Positions 1 to 5,733 of a stretch of DNA of 5,733 bases are shown piece after piece (the stretch's first letter is position 1; every line of letters starts with the position of its first letter). The position numbers and the translations under genes are program-made. The stretch spans positions 1-5,733 of the forward strand of contig QIAS01000305.1 of NCBI GenBank assembly GCA_003225615.1, written 5' to 3'. This DNA comes from Acidobacteriota bacterium (GTDB lineage Bacteria > Acidobacteriota > Terriglobia > Terriglobales > Acidobacteriaceae). The notes under the pieces were generated by a model. That model made no database searches. It was not told where the DNA came from and saw only the letters and a list, made by a program, of their open reading frames with translations.

Positions 1-1584
<1,584 letters not shown>

Positions 1585-1616
1585 CTCGAGTTCGGCCGAG
1601 ATCGAAGTAGGCTCGA

Positions 1617-3686
1617 TCAGAAATGCCATACCAGTTTCCCGTAGAGCGAACGCCCGACCTGCGCATAACCCTGATGGTCTCGCGGAAAAACAAATTCGGC
1701 GTGCCGCGGCTGCAGCAGGTTCTGTCCCGCCAGGCTGAATTCGAGCCGTTCCGCGGGGTGCCATCCGATACGAGTATCGAGCCGAACGTAACTCGGGACG
1801 GACTGGCCTGTGAGAGCACCGACATAGAACATGCTGTTATCGAATTCGAGGTTCCGCGGCAAAGACAAATTCGACCGGAACTGGAACTGGTGATGAGGAT
1901 CACTGCCAGCGCTGAACTGAGTTAGCACTCCTTTCGGGCTTAGTGCCTCATGCAACCAAGAGTAGCTGGCTGTCAACCTCCACCAATGGGTGAGGGAGTA
2001 GTTACTTGATAGCTCAAGTCCATGACTTCTGGCATTAAGGAAATTGTCAATGCGTAAAGGAAGAACCAGATGCACCGGCGACGGGGTCGTCTCCAGGAAC
2101 GGCGGTTCCGCTTTTTCTCCCGTGATGTCGTGATAAATGTTGTAGAAAGCCGTCCAATCCAGCGAAAGGTTATGGGTAGCCTGTGTCCGGTAACCCAGTT
2201 CATAAGCCAACAACTGTCCTGACTTCAGTTCGCTATTTCCGAACAAGACCACGGCGCTCGGCATGCCTTGCGGACCGGGGAAAACCGTCTGAGTGATACG
2301 CGCCTGTTCCTCATAGCCGCTGGGAGTGCGCAGAGCGCGGGACACGGCGGCCCACAATGTGTGGCGAGCATGCGGCTGCCACCGCAAACGTACGCTCGGT
2401 TGAACCTGGAGGCTGGTGTACTCGTTGAATTCAAATTTCGAACCCAGCGTGAGCCATAGCCGTTTGGGGACCAACGAAATCTGGTCCTGTACAAATGCAT
2501 TCAACAACTGGTCGAGATTGGTCGTGGGAGTCCACCACATAGCCCGGCTGGGACCCCACCACATCGTGGAGCTACCGCGCACATTTTCGCGTGTCGTGCG
2601 ATAGCCGGCGCCCCACACTAGTTCTTGCCGTTTCCCTAAATGTGTCTGCAGCTGGAAGTCGACGTCGACAATGTCCTGGAGCAGTCTGGCCACCGGCATC
2701 GGACGGTTTACGTGATCGTAATAAACCTGCAGCATGCTCTCTGATCCGCCGGCAAACGCGTGCCGCCATTTCGCCAACAGGTCTCCTCCCTCAGTGTCCA
2801 AATTAACGTTCGAGACGGCGGAGAAAGGAGAGAGCAATTGAGGAATGAGGAAGGTCTGTTCCTCATTACCACGATAGATGTCTCCCGAAAAAACAAGAGA
2901 GTTGGCTTCGGATCGTTCCCAATCGGCCCGGAAGCCGCCCCGCGCCATGTCCCATGCGTCGAAAGCATCGGGGCCCGGCTCATGCAGACCAGGAGTCCGA
3001 TCCTGGCGCGAATACTTTCCGAACAGACGATAGGCAAAAGCTTCGCCTCTTTTTCCTCCGTAGCGAGCCGCCCCGGAGCCATAACCCTGGGAACCTCCCT
3101 GAGTAGAAATCAATCCGCCGGCGGTGTGGCGTGCGCTCTTCGTGATGATGTTAATCACACCATTCACCGCGTTTGCGCCCCATAACGTGGCGCCCGGTCC
3201 GCGGATCACCTCAATCCGGTCTACGTCCTCCAACAGGGTGTCCTGCAGATCCCAAAAAACCCCGGAGAACGCCGGAGAGTAAACAGCACGCCCATCGATC
3301 AAAACCAGCAGCTGATTGGCATAGCGATAATTGAATCCCCGAATGCTGATGGCCCATGTGTAGCCGTTAATCTGCGCCACCTGCACTCCGGGGGCGAGGC
3401 GCAATGCTTCCGGAATGCTGTTCACTCCCGACCGCCGGATATCCTCCTGCGTAATCACATACACAGCCCCGGCCGTTTCTAAGAGTGCCTGCTGTCGTTT
3501 CGACACGGAAGTGACCTCGATATTCATCAGGTCTTCGAGGCTGAGTTGGGCAAGATCGGGTTGTTGTGCGAATCCAGCTACGCTCGTCAAAAGAAGTAGC
3601 GCCACCAGCGAGCGGAAGGGTGAAAGACGAAGCTTTTTTGCAGCGAAGCGTTTCCTGCCATGTGGATATCGTTTTGGGTTTTGCAT
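1617..3686 (-). CDS. TonB-dependent outer-membrane receptor
   Basis: This is an outer-membrane beta-barrel receptor for TonB/ExbBD-energised uptake, or for sensing, of a substrate that cannot be told from sequence. It is 689 residues long, normal for the family. A signal peptide spans about 1-40 (hydrophobic LVALLLLTSVAG, cut near AFA-type residues before QQP). Then comes DLAQLSLEDLMNIEVTSVSK (44-63), a segment common in this receptor class; its IEVTSV could serve as TonB box. The plug domain covers about 66-186, with SIRGFN at 114-119, LIDGRAVY at 129-136 and RIEVIRGPGATLWGANAVNG at 157-176. The rest is barrel, ending in an aromatic phenylalanine (LVWHF) as expected for BAM-assembled proteins. 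There is no room for an N-terminal STN signalling domain. An in-frame TGA nine bases upstream (3693-3695) makes the ATG at 3686 the first possible ATG. The gene is first in a probable operon with the YfiR and kinase genes. Confidence 0.96.
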   Translation of the reverse strand: MQNPKRYPHGRKRFAAKKLRLSPFRSLVALLLLTSVAGFAQQPDLAQLSLEDLMNIEVTSVSKRQQALLETAGAVYVITQEDIRRSGVNSIPEALRLAPGVQVAQINGYTWAISIRGFNYRYANQLLVLIDGRAVYSPAFSGVFWDLQDTLLEDVDRIEVIRGPGATLWGANAVNGVINIITKSARHTAGGLISTQGGSQGYGSGAARYGGKRGEAFAYRLFGKYSRQDRTPGLHEPGPDAFDAWDMARGGFRADWERSEANSLVFSGDIYRGNEEQTFLIPQLLSPFSAVSNVNLDTEGGDLLAKWRHAFAGGSESMLQVYYDHVNRPMPVARLLQDIVDVDFQLQTHLGKRQELVWGAGYRTTRENVRGSSTMWWGPSRAMWWTPTTNLDQLLNAFVQDQISLVPKRLWLTLGSKFEFNEYTSLQVQPSVRLRWQPHARHTLWAAVSRALRTPSGYEEQARITQTVFPGPQGMPSAVVLFGNSELKSGQLLAYELGYRTQATHNLSLDWTAFYNIYHDITGEKAEPPFLETTPSPVHLVLPLRIDNFLNARSHGLELSSNYSLTHWWRLTASYSWLHEALSPKGVLTQFSAGSDPHHQFQFRSNLSLPRNLEFDNSMFYVGALTGQSVPSYVRLDTRIGWHPAERLEFSLAGQNLLQPRHAEFVFPRDHQGYAQVGRSLYGKLVWHF

Positions 3687-3967
3687 CCTTAATCACTCTC
3701 CCGATTCCCAGGCCCTCCTTGAGGTATTTCTTATCTCACCTTGTCGAATGAACTAGGCGAGCAAGAAGTTATTGGCCCATACGAATGACCGGGATCGCCT
3801 GATTAGCTCGTATCTGAAGGATTTCATCGGCATACCAGGATGCAAACGTGACTTTTTTCATGGCAGGGCACCCGCAAATCAGGCATCAGCGAGGTAGATT
3901 TAAGCCTCGTACCTTCAACGTCTTCCGAGGTCAGGAATGGGACGGAGGAAAGGAACGAAAGGACGTG
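3687..3967. other. Intergenic region between the oxidoreductase-DUF72 pair and the TonB receptor operon
   Basis: These 281 bases must hold the transcription end of the upstream pair and, if the receptor operon is independently expressed, its promoter. I looked on the minus strand for -35/-10 pairs. TCGACA near 3742-3747 resembles a -35 box but has no good -10 at 16-18 bases, so I call no promoter. There is a short imperfect stem (GCGAGG at 3889-3894 with CCTCGT at 3905-3910) without a U-run. A possible 30-codon reading frame at 3769-3861 has no clear ribosome site. No riboswitch class that I could recognise is present; a GTCACG near 3850 recalls a c-di-GMP riboswitch (GEMM) but the rest of that motif is missing. 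Confidence 0.6.
3696..3702 (-). promoter_or_regulatory. Ribosome binding site of the TonB receptor gene
   Basis: GGGAGAG on the minus strand ends nine bases before the ATG at 3686, a normal Shine-Dalgarno spacing. A perfect AAGGAGG lies further up at 3714-3720, but it is 27 bases from the start, too far to serve this gene. Confidence 0.5.
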
Positions 3968-3988
3968 TCACGCTGCGCGGGAGCGTGA
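3968..3988 (-). terminator. Inverted repeat at the DUF72 stop codon, possible terminator hairpin
   Basis: A perfect 7-bp inverted repeat, TCACGCT (3968-3974) and AGCGTGA (3982-3988), is separated by 7 bases. The stop codon (3968-3970) is part of one arm. On the minus strand it is followed by a pyrimidine-rich stretch (CCTTTCGTTCCTTTCC) but no true U-tract, so it is not a textbook intrinsic terminator. It could act with Rho or as an mRNA 3'-end stabiliser. Confidence 0.3.
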
Positions 3989-4729
3989 TGCGAGGGAGGA
4001 CCCGGCACCGTGAGCTAAACGCTTGAGCTCTAATGCATTCTTCGCCGCGAATCCGAACTGATCATTATCGAAGTAGAAGAAGACTTGCTGCAGATTCTTC
4101 TGCCATTGCTCTATCAGCTTTGCCCAACGACGCAGCTGTATTTTGCTGTAGTCCCCCTGATAAGCCTTTTCCCCCGGACCGTGTAGCCGCACGTAAGCAA
4201 AGTCCGCTGTAAGCTCGATGGGCGATTGATATCCGGCAATTTCAGTGATGCAGTAGGCAGCATTGTACTGGCGCAGCAAATTGTAAATCGCCGGATTGTT
4301 CCAGCTCGGATCCCGGAATTCAAAGGTATATTGATGTTCCCGGGGAAGAATTCGCAGGAGTTCCTCAAGGCGATCAGGATTCGCGTGCCACCGCGGAGGC
4401 AAGTGGAACAAAATCGGTCCCAGCTTGTGACCGAGTTTTTCGATTCGCGGCAGAAAATTCTTTACCGTGTTCTCCGGCTCCAGCAGCCGCTTGCGGTGCG
4501 TGATGTAGCGGCTGGCCTTCACTGCGAAGCAGAAGCCGGACGGCGTCTGTTCGTACCACATCTTTATGGCGTCATCGGTCGGCAGCCGGTAGAAACTGTT
4601 GTTGATCTCTACCGTGTCAAAGTGCTCCACGTACCAACGTAGCATTCTGTTGGCGACGAGATCTTTGGGATAGAAAGGTCCTCGCCAGTGCGCATAGTGC
4701 CAGCCTGAAGTGCCGATGTGGATTCGCAT
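3968..4729 (-). CDS. DUF72 (YecE-type) domain protein
   Basis: This is a conserved TIM-barrel-like protein of the DUF72/YecE family, widespread in bacteria and archaea and without an established activity. It has 253 residues, full length for the family, with no signal peptide, so it is probably cytoplasmic. Signature motifs run in order: IGTSGW (5-10), FYP (19-21), FDTVEINNSFYRLP (37-50), FAVKASRYITH (68-78), PILFHLPP (105-112), FEFRDPSW (136-143), YVRLHGP (179-185) and FYFDNDQFGFAAKNA (218-232). The acidic, aromatic and histidine positions cluster as in an enzyme, but no reaction should be assigned. I start at the ATG at 4729, which has GGGA eight bases upstream and begins directly before the conserved first strand; a TTG six codons earlier is less likely. 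The gap to the upstream oxidoreductase is 24 bases, so the two are probably co-transcribed. Confidence 0.94.
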   Translation of the reverse strand: MRIHIGTSGWHYAHWRGPFYPKDLVANRMLRWYVEHFDTVEINNSFYRLPTDDAIKMWYEQTPSGFCFAVKASRYITHRKRLLEPENTVKNFLPRIEKLGHKLGPILFHLPPRWHANPDRLEELLRILPREHQYTFEFRDPSWNNPAIYNLLRQYNAAYCITEIAGYQSPIELTADFAYVRLHGPGEKAYQGDYSKIQLRRWAKLIEQWQKNLQQVFFYFDNDQFGFAAKNALELKRLAHGAGSSLASRSRAA

Positions 4730-4753
4730 CTGGCTTTTCCCGCCCAATCCGGC

Positions 4754-5733
4754 TTAAGACCCTGAGGGGCTGGTCGCATTCACCAGCTTGGGCTTCTCTA
4801 CCGGCGGCCTGGTAATTTCTTGCTCTACGCTCGGACGCTTGCGCCGGACAAAGGGCGGCAGCTTCACAGAATTCCCGATTTCCGCCGAACGGTACAGAGC
4901 CCGAATGATGCGAACGTCCGCTAATCCCTCCAACCCAGACGGTTCCGGATCCTTGTTGTTCAGAATACAGTCGGAAAAATAAACGAGTTCCGGGGCAAAT
5001 TGGTCGCGCTTGGGGAACATACGACGGCCCTTCTTGCCGTCGATGGTTAACTCCATCTCCAATGCTTCGGCGAATTCATAAGCCGGATCGAGTCGCAGGC
5101 TCCCGTCCGTACCAACGACTTCGTAGGCAGAAACGTCAGCAGCACCGAAGCTGCAGGTGAACGCAGCCAGTTTCCCCTCAGAAAAGCGCAAAACCGCGGA
5201 AGCATTTTCCTCGACCTCCCGAAAGCGGGGGTCCCTGCCTTTATCGGTAAACGCAATGACTGCTTCCGGTTCTTCCCGGAACAGGTAGCGCGCCGCATTA
5301 ATGCAGTAAATGCCGATGTCGTACAGCGTTCCGCCTCCCAACTTGCTCTGCAAACGGATGTCACCTTTCCTGACCTGTTGCGTGAATGTGGAATTAAAAA
5401 CTCGTGGCTGGCCGATTTTTCCCGACTTCACGGCTTCCACGGCCGACAGATTGGCCTCTTCGAAGTGAAGCCGGTAAGCGATCATCAGCTTCACTTTGTT
5501 CTCCTCTGCAGCCTTAATCATGGCCTCGCATTCTTTTTCCGTGACCGCCATGGGTTTTTCGCAGAGCACATGTACCCCGGCGCGAGCTGCCCGTTCTGTG
5601 TATTCACGGTGCATATTGTTGGGTAGCGCGATATAGACCGCGTCGATTTCACCGCTCTTCAGGCACTCGTCGTATTCCTTGTAACTGTACGTGCGGGAAA
5701 CGCCGTACAGGCGACTCAATTCCTTCAGCTTCT
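4754..5733 (-). CDS. Gfo/Idh/MocA oxidoreductase, glucose-fructose oxidoreductase-like (5' end outside window)
   Basis: This is an NAD(P)-dependent oxidoreductase expected to act on a sugar or sugar derivative. The reading frame runs open to the window edge, with 325 full codons visible. The missing part is the first strand and the glycine-rich nucleotide loop, perhaps 35-45 residues; a TTG at 5719 is an internal codon, not a start. Visible Rossmann motifs are DAVYIALPNNMH (near 5640-5605) and the CEKPM motif (catalytic-type Lys at 5555-5557). The C-terminal domain has GGGTLYDIGIYCINAARYL at about 5334-5278. Tyr (5306-5308) stands where many relatives have His, as in Zymomonas GFOR (DIGIY). 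The segments FAPELVYFSDCIL and EGLADVRIIRALYRSAE also match that branch. A basic, proline-rich tail of roughly 35 residues follows the fold. I see no export signal, but the N-terminus is absent; some GFORs are Tat-exported. The substrate is unresolved. Confidence 0.93.
   Translation of the reverse strand, partial: KLKELSRLYGVSRTYSYKEYDECLKSGEIDAVYIALPNNMHREYTERAARAGVHVLCEKPMAVTEKECEAMIKAAEENKVKLMIAYRLHFEEANLSAVEAVKSGKIGQPRVFNSTFTQQVRKGDIRLQSKLGGGTLYDIGIYCINAARYLFREEPEAVIAFTDKGRDPRFREVEENASAVLRFSEGKLAAFTCSFGAADVSAYEVVGTDGSLRLDPAYEFAEALEMELTIDGKKGRRMFPKRDQFAPELVYFSDCILNNKDPEPSGLEGLADVRIIRALYRSAEIGNSVKLPPFVRRKRPSVEQEITRPPVEKPKLVNATSPSGS

Noticed and set aside
2760..3185. 141-codon plus-strand frame inside the receptor gene
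   Set aside because: It is antisense to the receptor plug and barrel, with no family resemblance and no ribosome site that I could see.
3742..3747. TCGACA as a -35 promoter box for the receptor operon
   Set aside because: No acceptable -10 hexamer lies 16-18 bases downstream on the minus strand.
3840..3860. c-di-GMP (GEMM) riboswitch suggested by AAAAAGTCACG on the minus strand, attractive beside a YfiR gene
   Set aside because: Only the first few bases match; the GCAAA-containing core and the second conserved stem are absent.
4226..4642. 138-codon plus-strand frame opposite the DUF72 gene
   Set aside because: It is a shadow of the DUF72 reading frame, which carries all the family motifs.
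5717..5719. TTG as the start codon of the oxidoreductase
   Set aside because: The frame continues open to the window edge, and the Rossmann glycine loop that must precede this point is missing, so the real start is outside.

Overview
The window carries five protein-coding genes, all on the minus strand, so transcription runs from high to low coordinates. Codon use is moderately GC-rich (mid-50s % by eye). The mix of genes (a TonB receptor, YfiR and CHASE8-kinase cassette next to a glucose-fructose-oxidoreductase-like gene and a DUF72 gene) suggests a Gram-negative, outer-membrane-bearing soil or sediment bacterium. An acidobacterium is my best guess, but it is an inference from gene style; there is no rRNA or other taxonomic marker here.

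Right part (5733 to 3968): the 5'-truncated end of a Gfo/Idh/MocA oxidoreductase of the glucose-fructose oxidoreductase (GFOR) type is followed after 24 bases by a DUF72 (YecE-type) gene. They look like the end of an operon. A perfect 7-bp inverted repeat starts at the DUF72 stop codon. A 281-base intergenic stretch follows (3967 to 3687) with no convincing gene or promoter.

Left part (3686 to 1): a second compact operon encodes a TonB-dependent outer-membrane receptor, then a secreted YfiR/DUF4154 protein, then a membrane sensor histidine kinase with a periplasmic CHASE8-type domain, HAMP, coiled coil and the phospho-accepting His box. The window edge cuts the kinase before its ATPase domain. 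The gaps are 32 bases (receptor to YfiR, with the preferred start) and 1 base (YfiR to kinase).

The most interesting point is the logic of this second operon. In the known YfiBNR system, periplasmic YfiR represses the diguanylate cyclase YfiN through its CHASE8 sensor domain. Here a YfiR homologue is coupled to a CHASE8-type sensor on a histidine kinase, and an outer-membrane receptor takes the place of an outer-membrane partner. A plausible reading is a receptor, periplasmic regulator and two-component kinase relay that reports an outer-membrane or periplasmic event. This is inferred from domain content and gene order. No CRISPR array, tRNA, rRNA or mobile element was seen.
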